Notes under the pieces: model-generated
The model's input: the letters and a program-made list of their open reading frames with translations, nothing else
What the model was told of the DNA's origin: nothing
The model's database searches: none
Origin: Sutterella sp.
Lineage (GTDB): Bacteria > Pseudomonadota > Gammaproteobacteria > Burkholderiales > Burkholderiaceae_F
Direction: 5' to 3'
Assembly (NCBI GenBank): GCA_019418235.1
Contig: DYCH01000031.1
Span: 1-8,199, forward strand
Length of the DNA: 8,199 nucleotides
Shown: piece after piece, positions 1 to 6,337 of the stretch
How the letters are laid out: each line of letters starts with the position of its first letter
How positions within the stretch are numbered: the stretch's first letter is position 1
Program-made: the position numbers and the translations under genes

Positions 1-243
1 GGAATGGGACCGTGGAGCGCGGCAAGCGTTTTGATTTTTGGGTTGGGACGAGCCGATATTTTGCCTTTAGGTGACTTCGGTGTTCGTGTTGCGATTTGTA
101 AGCTTTATTTTCCCGATGAAACGCCCGCAACTTTAGGGCGCCGAGAGGGGAAAACCCGTGTAAAATCCATTGAATGTACTTGGGAACCTTATCGAACCGT
201 TGCCACATGGTTTTTGTGGTGTTCGCTTGAGAATTCCGATTGA
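1..243 (+). CDS. alkA: DNA-3-methyladenine glycosylase II (AlkA/HhH-GPD family), C-terminal part; 5' end outside window
   Basis: This is the last 80 codons of a base-excision repair glycosylase that removes alkylated purines such as 3-methyladenine; its beginning lies upstream of the window. The visible part opens in the helix-hairpin-helix DNA-binding turn (GMGPWSA), followed by a hydrophobic helix and LPLGDFGVR. The Asp of that motif, about residue 25 of the fragment, matches the catalytic Asp of the HhH-GPD superfamily. The end, with W-x-PYRTVATWFLW, is the usual C-terminal helix of short bacterial AlkA-like proteins. The stop lies 18 nt before accA, so the two are probably co-transcribed. 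An alkA-like gene before accA is typical of Burkholderiales. The family call is firm; substrate range cannot be told from the fragment. Confidence 0.88.
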   Translation, partial: GMGPWSAASVLIFGLGRADILPLGDFGVRVAICKLYFPDETPATLGRREGKTRVKSIECTWEPYRTVATWFLWCSLENSD

Positions 244-261
244 GAAAGAGAGAACAATTTC

Positions 262-1326
262 ATGGCTAAAGCTGTATTTTTAGATTTTGAAAAGCAAATT
301 GAAGAGTTGCAAGTCAAGATTGATGACTTGATGGCGATGCAAGACAAAGATGAAGGCAAGACACTTAACTTGACCGCCGAAATTAATCAATTGCAATCCA
401 AAACCGAAGAACTTCTTAAAAAGACCTACGCAGAGTTAACGCCTTGGCAAACGTCTTTGGTGGCCCGTCACCCGCAACGTCCTTACATGCTCGACTATAT
501 CGAGATGATTTTCACGGACTTTCATGAGTTGCATGGCGATCGCACCTTTGCCGATGACAAGGCCATCGTCGGTGGCTTAGCACGCTTAGCCGGTCACGCC
601 GTGGTCGTTATCGGTCAACAAAAGGGTCGTGGCACCAAAGAGCGCATGATGCGCAATTTCGGTATGCCCCGTCCGGAAGGCTACCGTAAAGCTTTGCGTT
701 TGATGAAGTTGGCAGAAAAATTCTCGTTACCGATCTTTACCTTCATTGATACCCCGGGGGCTTATCCTGGCATTGACGCTGAAGAACGCGGTCAAAGTGA
801 AGCCATCGGTCGTAACCTCTTTGAAATGAGCCATTTGAAGACGCCTATCATCGCAACGGTGATTGGTGAAGGGGGCTCGGGTGGCGCTTTAGGCATTGCT
901 GTGGCCGACGTCGTCAATATGCTTCAATATTCCGTCTATTCAGTGATCAGTCCCGAAGGCTGTGCTTCCATTCTTTGGAAGGACGCCGGGCGCGCAGCAG
1001 ATGCTGCTCAAGCCTTGGGTTTAACCGCCGATCGTTTGCGTGACTTAGGTTTGGTTGATCGCGTCTTGAGCGAACCGTTGGGTGGCGCTCATCGCGACCC
1101 GCACTTGATGGGCGCGTCATTAAAGAAAGCTTTGACCGATCAAATGCGTCAATTTAGAACGATGGATGTCGATGAGTTGGTTGAACGCCGTATGGAACGC
1201 ATCTTGCAATACGGTAAGTTTGAAGTTGTTGCTCAAGGGGCTGAGATCGATCCCGTGATTGCCGTTGAAGACGATTTGCACGACGATCAAATTGAACAAA
1301 CGCCAAAGAAGGTTGCGGATGAGTAA
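262..1326 (+). CDS. accA: Acetyl-CoA carboxylase carboxyltransferase subunit alpha
   Basis: This is the alpha subunit of the carboxyltransferase half of acetyl-CoA carboxylase. With AccD in the cytoplasm it moves the carboxyl group from biotin on AccB to acetyl-CoA, giving malonyl-CoA for fatty acid synthesis. The protein has 354 residues: an N-terminal helical region (about 1-60, LDFEKQIEELQ), then the crotonase-fold core. Diagnostic stretches are GQQKGRGTKER (118-128), FIDTPGAYPGIDAEERGQ (161-178) and the glycine-rich GEGGSGGALGIAVAD (202-216), which supplies the oxyanion hole, followed by ISPEGCASILWKD. It is about 35 residues longer than the E. coli protein. The extra part is an acidic C-terminal tail (about 325-354), and the last codons overlap the start of tilS. 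The ATG follows a purine-rich GAGAGA about 9 nt upstream. accD lies elsewhere, as is usual. Confidence 0.97.
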   Translation: MAKAVFLDFEKQIEELQVKIDDLMAMQDKDEGKTLNLTAEINQLQSKTEELLKKTYAELTPWQTSLVARHPQRPYMLDYIEMIFTDFHELHGDRTFADDKAIVGGLARLAGHAVVVIGQQKGRGTKERMMRNFGMPRPEGYRKALRLMKLAEKFSLPIFTFIDTPGAYPGIDAEERGQSEAIGRNLFEMSHLKTPIIATVIGEGGSGGALGIAVADVVNMLQYSVYSVISPEGCASILWKDAGRAADAAQALGLTADRLRDLGLVDRVLSEPLGGAHRDPHLMGASLKKALTDQMRQFRTMDVDELVERRMERILQYGKFEVVAQGAEIDPVIAVEDDLHDDQIEQTPKKVADE

Positions 1327-2809
1327 GTCTCGCGCTCGCGTTCGTCATTACGAAAAATTAGCCCTCTCCACGGTCTCTCGAGAATTGAGAGAGGCCTTGG
1401 AGGTCTCGATTGATGAGGCCTTGGGTGTTAATGACACGCCGAGCCTTTTTGCTCAACCGGTAAGCGCCGATAAAAAGGCCCGCATCGTGGTGGGTTTTTC
1501 CGGCGGTCGTGACTCTGTCGCGCTCTTACAAACGCTCGTTGCCCTTCGCAATAAGCGTAATTCCCGCATTGATGAAATCTTGGCACTTCACGTGCACCAT
1601 GCGTTAAGTCCCAACGCCAATCGTTGGGCACGTTTTTGCCGTGAGATGGCTGAAAGCCTTGACGTTGCCTTTAAGGTGACGCACGTTATGGTGAAAACCA
1701 AGGGCGATGGTGTTGAAGCCGCCGCTCGTAAAGCACGTTATGAAGCGTTAAATCAAGCCGCAAAAACCTTTAATGCGGACATGATTATGACCGCTCATCA
1801 CGAAGACGATCGCTTGGAAACCTTCTTAATCCAATGGATGAGGGGAGCGGGTGTCGAAGGCTTAGCCACTTTCCCAATGGTGAAGAAAGACTCGGACGTG
1901 ATGTTGGTGCGCCCGTTTTTGCACGTTCCGCGCGCTTTAATTGAACGCTATCTTGAACTCGTGGATTTACCGTGGGTTGAAGACGAAAGTAATGCCGATA
2001 CGACCTACATGCGTAACGCCATTCGCCACGAAGTCTTGCCCGTGATGGACACGATCCGCCCGGGCTTTCGAGCCGCAGCTGCTCGCGCAGTGGAACTCGT
2101 TGCGCAAACGTCAGAGTTATTGAAAGAAGTTGCTCAAGAAGACTTAAAGAAAGTTCGTAATGAAAAGAACGAACTTCAAATTCCAAAGTTGCTTGCCTTA
2201 TCTGACATGCGTCAGACTTTGGTGCTTCGTGCTTGGATTGAAAGTTTCGGTTTAGTGCCACCTTCTAAAGCTCGCCTAACCGAACAATTGCGTCAAGCGC
2301 GCGAAACGCACTCCGATACGCAATTGACGTTTCGGATGGATAACTTTGAAATGCGCCGTCATGGAGCACGATTGGTGATGCGTAAGCAATCCTCTCCCAA
2401 GAAAGACACGACGCGTTTTGAGACGCTTCAATGGCGTGGAGAAGGGCGCTATCCGTTACCCTCTTGGAACGGTGAGTTGGTTGTCCGAGTGGTGGGTGAC
2501 GATGAAGCTGGTGTTGCTGAGAGCATGTTAAGCGAAGGCACTCTTCAGGTACGTCCTCGCTCGGGCGGGGAGAAGATGAAGATTCATCGAGCTCGGCCGC
2601 GCAAAACACTTAAAGCGCTTTATCAAGAAGCCGATATTGCAGAATTTGATCGCTCGGATTTGCCCCTTCTTTGGTGCAATGACGATTTGATCTACGCCGC
2701 GGGTCTTGGGATGGATACCAAGTTTGCCAAGACTGAGAGTGATGAGGAAAAACGCTACGCCTTTGAATGGGTGCCCGATGAGACACTCTTTTCACTGATG
2801 CAGTCTTAA
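1319..2809 (+). CDS. tilS: tRNA(Ile)-lysidine synthase TilS
   Basis: TilS uses ATP and lysine to convert C34 of the tRNA-Ile2 anticodon (CAU) to lysidine, which switches charging from Met to Ile and decoding to AUA; it is normally essential. The 496-residue protein shows the N-type PP-loop SGGRDS (61-66), TAHHEDDRLET (158-168), RGAGVEGLA (175-183) and VEDESNADTTYMRNAIRHEVLP (220-241), all TilS signatures. A substrate-binding helical domain follows (about 250-345), then the TilS C-terminal domain (about 405-465, RPRSGGEKM to LIYAAGLGMD). Compared with E. coli (432 aa) it has roughly 40 extra N-terminal residues before the PP-loop. I chose the ATG at 1319 because AAGAAGG lies 6 nt upstream and it overlaps the accA stop as ATGAGTAA, which suggests translational coupling. 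An in-frame ATG at 1259 lies deep inside accA and is not preferred. Confidence 0.96.
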   Translation: MSKSRARVRHYEKLALSTVSRELREALEVSIDEALGVNDTPSLFAQPVSADKKARIVVGFSGGRDSVALLQTLVALRNKRNSRIDEILALHVHHALSPNANRWARFCREMAESLDVAFKVTHVMVKTKGDGVEAAARKARYEALNQAAKTFNADMIMTAHHEDDRLETFLIQWMRGAGVEGLATFPMVKKDSDVMLVRPFLHVPRALIERYLELVDLPWVEDESNADTTYMRNAIRHEVLPVMDTIRPGFRAAAARAVELVAQTSELLKEVAQEDLKKVRNEKNELQIPKLLALSDMRQTLVLRAWIESFGLVPPSKARLTEQLRQARETHSDTQLTFRMDNFEMRRHGARLVMRKQSSPKKDTTRFETLQWRGEGRYPLPSWNGELVVRVVGDDEAGVAESMLSEGTLQVRPRSGGEKMKIHRARPRKTLKALYQEADIAEFDRSDLPLLWCNDDLIYAAGLGMDTKFAKTESDEEKRYAFEWVPDETLFSLMQS

Positions 2810-2823
2810 TTGTTTTCTTTGCT

Positions 2824-2868
2824 CGCGATGTTAAAAAGGATTATTTCCCTTTTTAACGTCGCGTTTTT
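2824..2868 (+). terminator. Intrinsic terminator after tilS
   Basis: The arms 2824-2839 and 2848-2863 pair over 16 bp with a single G-U wobble, around an 8-nt loop. TTTTT follows directly at 2864-2868. It begins 15 nt after the tilS stop and ends the alkA-accA-tilS transcript. On the reverse strand the hairpin is not followed by a T-run, so it should be weak or inactive for the oppositely oriented gene at 2884-3252. Confidence 0.9.
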
Positions 2869-2883
2869 ATTAATAGCTGTCTT

Positions 2884-3252
2884 TTATTCAGTTTTTGTCT
2901 TTTTTATCAGTTCTATATTAAATTGATCCCAAGTTGCCGTTTGGTAAAAACCAAGCTTTTTAAGTTTAATTAGTTCAGCTGCTCTTTCTGGGTCAATCGG
3001 ATATGTTGCCCATTTAGGGAAAGAATAAGCAAATGTTTTCCCACCTTCTCTGTTGGTTAATTTGGCTTTTACGACGAAAGTTGAGCCAATATGTTTTTCA
3101 TAACGTTTATTAACAGAGCACTCTAAGAAGATATTTTTTTCTTTGGTTTGACCTTCTACAACCATGGCTCGAATATGATTTGCAGAGCCACCTCCATAGT
3201 TTGGAACGGTTTTAACAACAACAGCGTAATAGTCATCCGATTTTTTGCTCAT
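2884..3252 (-). CDS. Small hypothetical protein, family not recognised
   Basis: I do not recognise this 122-residue protein. It starts MSKKSDDYYAVVVK and has a Gly-rich turn (NYGGGSANHI, 18-27). Alternating hydrophobic and polar stretches suggest beta strands (29-33, 40-45, 56-64, 72-78), then KWATYPIDPERAAELIKLKKLG with a likely helix (87-99). It ends in a basic tail (IKKTKTE). There is no signal peptide, membrane segment or catalytic motif that I can name; a small beta-barrel or OB-like fold is only a guess. The ATG at 3252 is chosen because AGGAG lies 7 nt upstream; an in-frame ATG at 3312 lacks such a site. The gene is clearly more AT-rich than accA, tilS and nrdAB, stands alone between two housekeeping operons, and has its own likely promoter. 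This fits a transferred or lineage-specific gene. Confidence 0.75.
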   Translation of the reverse strand: MSKKSDDYYAVVVKTVPNYGGGSANHIRAMVVEGQTKEKNIFLECSVNKRYEKHIGSTFVVKAKLTNREGGKTFAYSFPKWATYPIDPERAAELIKLKKLGFYQTATWDQFNIELIKKTKTE

Positions 3253-3286
3253 AGTTTGTCTCCTACTAAGCGATACGATATTTCTC

Positions 3287-3315
3287 ATTCTAACAACGCA
3301 TACATTAATCATGAA
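3287..3315 (-). promoter_or_regulatory. Extended -10 promoter for the small hypothetical gene
   Basis: Read on the minus strand, TGTTAGAAT (3295 to 3287) is an extended -10 element: TGn plus TAGAAT, 5 of 6 matches to TATAAT. A poor -35 (TTCATG, 3315-3310) lies 17 nt upstream, which is acceptable for an extended -10 promoter. Transcription would begin near 3280, giving a leader of about 28 nt that includes the AGGAG site before the ATG at 3252. No transcript data support it. Confidence 0.45.
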
Positions 3316-3391
3316 CTGTAATAACTGTTTGTTGACAAATTTCGTGTACTCAAATTTATCAGGATCTAGAACCTAGGCTAACTTCTTTGTT

Positions 3392-3427
3392 TCATTGACT
3401 TTTTTCTCAAATCAATGAGTCTCATTG
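3392..3427. repeat. Cluster of CATTG inverted repeats upstream of nrdA
   Basis: TCATTGA (3392-3398) is inverted at 3412-3418 (TCAATGA). That second copy overlaps a compact 7-1-7 palindrome, CAATGAG-T-CTCATTG (3413-3427). The same short unit is therefore used three times in alternating orientation within 36 bp, immediately ahead of the putative nrdA promoter. It looks like an operator, but it matches no regulator that I can name with confidence. The Fur consensus is only partly met. Confidence 0.45.
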
Positions 3428-3454
3428 TGAATTTCAATAAGTAACAACTATATC
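3425..3454 (+). promoter_or_regulatory. Possible sigma70-type promoter for nrdAB
   Basis: TTGTGA (3425-3430) and TATATC (3449-3454), 18 bp apart, each match the sigma70 consensus at 4 of 6 positions. The -10 lies inside the better NrdR-like box, so a bound repressor would block polymerase. A second, upstream candidate is a perfect TTGACA at 3332-3337 with TTTATC 17 bp later, which would give a leader of about 140 nt. Both are inferences from motif matches. Confidence 0.35.
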
Positions 3455-3460
3455 TTGTGT
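3445..3460 (+). promoter_or_regulatory. NrdR box 1 (candidate)
   Basis: CAACTATATCTTGTGT matches the remembered NrdR consensus (acaCwAtATaTwGtgt) at 13 of 16 positions, including the central CTATAT and the TTGTGT half-site. NrdR is the zinc-ribbon/ATP-cone repressor of ribonucleotide reductase genes. The site overlaps the putative -10 about 50 bp upstream of the nrdA ATG, a normal place for repression. Confidence 0.65.
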
Positions 3461-3475
3461 ATTCTTTTGAGTCTG

Positions 3476-3491
3476 ATACTAAATAAAGATA
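3476..3491 (+). promoter_or_regulatory. NrdR box 2 (candidate)
   Basis: ATACTAAATAAAGATA matches the NrdR consensus at 10 of 16 positions, with CTAAATA and the following AG in register. On its own it would be weak. It begins exactly 31 bp after box 1, the three-helical-turn spacing known for tandem NrdR boxes, and lies just upstream of the nrdA ribosome binding site. Confidence 0.48.
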
Positions 3492-3506
3492 CTAGTGAAG
3501 GCTCTC

Positions 3507-5282
3507 ATGACTATTAAGATTGATTACTCGCGTGACGCCCTCTTTGACGAGTTGGGGATGGTGCGTTTGCGCGAAAGCTATATGCGTGCGGATGAAAAAA
3601 GTCCGCAAGACCGTTTGGCGTTTGTTGCTCAATCGTTTGCAACGGATGAGGCACATGCGCAACGTATCTATGACTACGCCTCTAAACATTGGTTAAGTTT
3701 TTCTACGCCCATTTTAAGCTTCGGTCGAACGAAAAAGGGGTTGCCTGTGAGCTGTTTTCTCTCATACATGGAAGATAGCGCCGAAGGTTTGGTAGATACG
3801 CTCTCGGAAGTCAATTGGCTTTCGATGTTGGGTGGTGGTGTAGGCATCCATTTAGCTATTCGCAGTGCCGATGAAAAGAGTGTCGGTGTGATGCCTCACT
3901 TGAAAGTTTACGATGCGGCGTGCTTGGCCTATCGTCAAGGCACGACCCGTCGAGGCTCTTATGCGGCCTTTTTGTCCGTTGATCACCCCGATATTCTTCA
4001 ATTCATTGAAATGCGTAAACCCACGGGTGACCAGAACATGCGTACGCTCAATTTGCACCACGGGATCAATATCACGGATGCTTTCATGCAAAAGATTGAA
4101 GAGAGCATGAAGGATGGCAATGCCGATGACAGCTGGGCCTTGAAGGATCCGCATTCAGGCAAAGTCGTGGAAGTGGTGAGCGCACGAGATATTTGGCAGC
4201 GCATTTTAGAGTTGCGCATGCAAACGGGTGAACCCTACTTGGTCTTTACCGACACGGCCAATCGGTCGTTGCCAGAATGGCTTAAAGCACAAGGTTTAAC
4301 GATCAATGGTTCCAACCTTTGCACCGAAATCTTTTTACCCACGAGTGCCGATCGTACGGCAGTATGCTGCTTAAGTTCAGTGAACGTGGAGTACTTTGAT
4401 GAGTGGAAAACGGAAGATCGTTTTATTGATGACGTGATGATGTTCCTTGATAACGTCCTTGAGTACTTTATCGAGCACGCGCCCGATCCTATTTCGCGAG
4501 CGAAATATTCGGCGCAACGAGAGCGTTCCGTAGGGTTGGGGACGCTGGGTTTACATGCGTATTTCCAACGCAAGGGGATTGCGTTTGATAGTGCTATCGC
4601 AAAAGCCCTTAATCGCCGAATTTTCGAGCATATCCATCAAAAGTGTGCCTTAGCAGATCGCCGTTTGTGTGAAGAGCGAGGGCCGTGCCCTGATGCAAAG
4701 GACGCTGGTGTTAAACGTCGTTTTTCTCATTGGATGGCCGTGGCTCCCAATGCGTCTTCCAGTTTGATCGTTGGCAACACCAGTCCTTCGATTGAACCGA
4801 GACGCGCCAATGTCTATCGTCAAGATACGATTTCGGGCGCTCACATTGTGAAAAACCGCTATTTAGTTAAAGCGCTAGACGAACTTCAAATGAATACCGA
4901 TGAAGTTTGGGCAGACATCATTGCGCATGACGGTAGTGTCCAACATATCGAAGCGATCCCGGAAGCGACTCGAGCAGTCTTTAAAACCGCTCAAGAGCTT
5001 GATCAACGTTGGTTAATTGAATTGGCGGCCGACCGTCAAACGTACATTGATCAGGGGCAGTCGCTCAATTTATTTTTCCCTGCCGACGTTTCAATTGCTT
5101 ACTTGCATGCCTGCCACTTCATGGCATGGAAGCGAGGATTGAAGTCGCTTTATTACTGCCGAAGTGACAAGTTAAGAAAGGCCGATCGCGTGGGAGTGGC
5201 GATTGAACGTCGTCGTATTGAAGACGATATCAATATGCGTGAAGTCTTGGAAGATAGCACCTGTTTGGCTTGTGAAGGATAA
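3507..5282 (+). CDS. nrdA: Class I ribonucleoside-diphosphate reductase, alpha subunit, short form without ATP cone
   Basis: This is the catalytic subunit that reduces ribonucleoside diphosphates to deoxyribonucleotides with a thiyl radical. The 591-residue protein has C83 (PVSCFLSYMED) and C287 (AVCCLSS), the likely redox pair. C272 within N270-LCTE274 is the thiyl cysteine with its Asn and Glu partners. Y549-Y550 (SLYYCRS) form the radical relay, and a C-terminal CLAC (C586, C589) is for re-reduction. GGGVG (109-113) and the P-N-A-S-S-S loop (414-419) also fit. E. coli NrdA has 761 residues; here the N-terminal ATP cone of about 90 residues is absent and the protein begins directly in the core, so dATP inhibition through that site is not expected. 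The ATG at 3507 follows GAAGG by 5 nt; a GTG at 3495 overlaps that site and is not preferred. nrdB starts 4 nt after the stop. Confidence 0.95.
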   Translation: MTIKIDYSRDALFDELGMVRLRESYMRADEKSPQDRLAFVAQSFATDEAHAQRIYDYASKHWLSFSTPILSFGRTKKGLPVSCFLSYMEDSAEGLVDTLSEVNWLSMLGGGVGIHLAIRSADEKSVGVMPHLKVYDAACLAYRQGTTRRGSYAAFLSVDHPDILQFIEMRKPTGDQNMRTLNLHHGINITDAFMQKIEESMKDGNADDSWALKDPHSGKVVEVVSARDIWQRILELRMQTGEPYLVFTDTANRSLPEWLKAQGLTINGSNLCTEIFLPTSADRTAVCCLSSVNVEYFDEWKTEDRFIDDVMMFLDNVLEYFIEHAPDPISRAKYSAQRERSVGLGTLGLHAYFQRKGIAFDSAIAKALNRRIFEHIHQKCALADRRLCEERGPCPDAKDAGVKRRFSHWMAVAPNASSSLIVGNTSPSIEPRRANVYRQDTISGAHIVKNRYLVKALDELQMNTDEVWADIIAHDGSVQHIEAIPEATRAVFKTAQELDQRWLIELAADRQTYIDQGQSLNLFFPADVSIAYLHACHFMAWKRGLKSLYYCRSDKLRKADRVGVAIERRRIEDDINMREVLEDSTCLACEG

Positions 5283-5286
5283 GAAG

Positions 5287-6270
5287 ATGGATAAAAAGAA
5301 AACCCTTTTGACACAAAGTCGTGACTACTACAAGCCCTTTGTGTACCCGTGGGCTTATGATGCTTTCATGCAGTCTGAACAGATGCATTGGCTCTGGACT
5401 GAAGTGCCGATGGTTGAAGATGTGAAGGATTGGCGTTTGCGTTTAACGGAAGAAGAACGTGACTTTTTAACGAAGGTGTTTCGCTTCTTCACACAAGGCG
5501 ATATCGATGTGAGTTCGGCTTATGTGCATACCTATTTACCGGCTTTCCCGCAGCCAGAAATTCGCATGATGCTCTCAAGCTTTGCGGCTCGTGAGGCTGT
5601 GCACGTTGCGGCGTACTCTCACTTGATTGAAACGCTAGGGATGCCAGAGGCCATCTATAACGAATTCTTAGAGTACGAAGCGATGGCCGATAAACACGAC
5701 TACTTCCACGGTCTTCGAGAAGACGACGAGGAAAATCTTGCCGCCAAGATGGCTGCGTTTTCCGCCTTTACCGAAGGGATGCAGTTATTTTCAAGCTTTG
5801 TGATGCTTTTAAACTTCACGCGTAACGGCACGATGCGAGGCATGGGACAAATTATTGCCTGGTCAATTAACGATGAAACGTTGCACACCGAGTCGATGAT
5901 TAAGCTGTTCCGTGAGTACATCACGCAAAATCCTGACATGTGGAACGATGATTTAAAGCGCACGATTTACACGATTGCTGAAAAGATGGTGGAATTGGAA
6001 GACCGCTTCATTGAGTTGGCCTTTGGTGTGAACGAAATGCAAAAGCTCACGCAAGAAGATGTTAAAGCCTATATTCGTTACATTGCCGACCGCCGTCTTA
6101 TTGCCATGGGGATGAAGGGGATTTTTGGCGTCAAGCACAATCCTTTGCCTTGGGTGGATGCCATGCTGGGAGTCACGCACACCAATTTCTTTGAAAACCG
6201 TGTGGTGGATTACGCTAAAGGTGCTTTGACGGGGGATTGGAGTGATGTTTGGGGCAGTGTCAAAGACTGA
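5287..6270 (+). CDS. nrdB: Class I ribonucleoside-diphosphate reductase, beta (radical-generating) subunit
   Basis: This ferritin-like subunit holds the dinuclear metal centre and the tyrosyl radical used by NrdA. In the 327-residue protein the metal ligands can be read by spacing to E. coli: D72 (QGDIDV), E103 and H106 (REAVH), E163 (FTEGMQ), and E197 and H200 (NDETLH). Y110, seven residues after E103, is the radical tyrosine, so this is a tyrosyl-radical type and not a Phe-substituted Mn/Fe type. W37 matches the conserved Trp48. The tail reads NFFENRVVDYAKG; by comparison with NFF...SYVMGK of NrdF, Y309 is probably the tail tyrosine for radical transfer. The protein is shorter than E. coli NrdB (376) and has no ATP cone. 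GAAGGA inside the nrdA end lies 7 nt before the ATG at 5287; the pair is one operon. Confidence 0.95.
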   Translation: MDKKKTLLTQSRDYYKPFVYPWAYDAFMQSEQMHWLWTEVPMVEDVKDWRLRLTEEERDFLTKVFRFFTQGDIDVSSAYVHTYLPAFPQPEIRMMLSSFAAREAVHVAAYSHLIETLGMPEAIYNEFLEYEAMADKHDYFHGLREDDEENLAAKMAAFSAFTEGMQLFSSFVMLLNFTRNGTMRGMGQIIAWSINDETLHTESMIKLFREYITQNPDMWNDDLKRTIYTIAEKMVELEDRFIELAFGVNEMQKLTQEDVKAYIRYIADRRLIAMGMKGIFGVKHNPLPWVDAMLGVTHTNFFENRVVDYAKGALTGDWSDVWGSVKD

Positions 6271-6294
6271 TTATCGAAATCATTGATCCCATTT

Positions 6295-6330
6295 TGTGGG
6301 CACTTTTTTGTCAATGAGAAAGTGCCCACA
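6295..6330. terminator. GC-rich hairpin between convergent nrdB and regulator genes
   Basis: A perfect 12-bp stem (TGTGGGCACTTT at 6295-6306 with its complement at 6319-6330) has a 12-nt loop. It lies 24 nt after the nrdB stop and 7 nt after the stop of the minus-strand gene, so both transcripts would carry it. Neither strand has a T-run directly after the stem, so it is not a canonical intrinsic terminator. It may work as a bidirectional 3'-end structure or with a weak alternative (CCCA/TGGG, 6288-6300, then TTTTTT at 6304-6309). Confidence 0.55.
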
Positions 6331-6337
6331 CTCGTCC

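Noticed and set aside
1259..1318. Upstream in-frame ATG for tilS giving a 516-aa protein
   Set aside because: It lies deep inside accA coding sequence; the 20 extra residues look like out-of-frame accA, and the ATG at 1319 has a clear AAGAAGG site.
3253..3312. Longer N-terminus (20 residues) for the small minus-strand gene
   Set aside because: It would read through the AGGAG site and the extended -10 promoter; no ribosome binding site supports the ATG at 3312.
3356..3364. DnaA box (TTATCAGGA) upstream of nrdA
   Set aside because: Only 6 of 9 positions match TTATCCACA and there is no cluster.
3366..3376. CTAG-AAC-CTAG near 3366 as an integration or restriction-derived scar
   Set aside because: Two adjacent rare tetranucleotides are notable, but no second copy or flanking repeat supports a recombination site.
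3413..3427. Fur box before nrdA
   Set aside because: It is 7-1-7 symmetric and contains AATGAG/CTCATT, but lacks the GATAAT-type core and full 19-bp match; kept only as an unassigned operator.
3495..3506. GTG start for nrdA four codons upstream
   Set aside because: The GTG overlaps the GAAGG site that serves the ATG at 3507, so the ATG is the better start.
5700..5963. Reverse-strand open frames inside nrdB and other genes
   Set aside because: They are overlaps of well-supported coding genes on the opposite strand with no ribosome binding sites or family resemblance.
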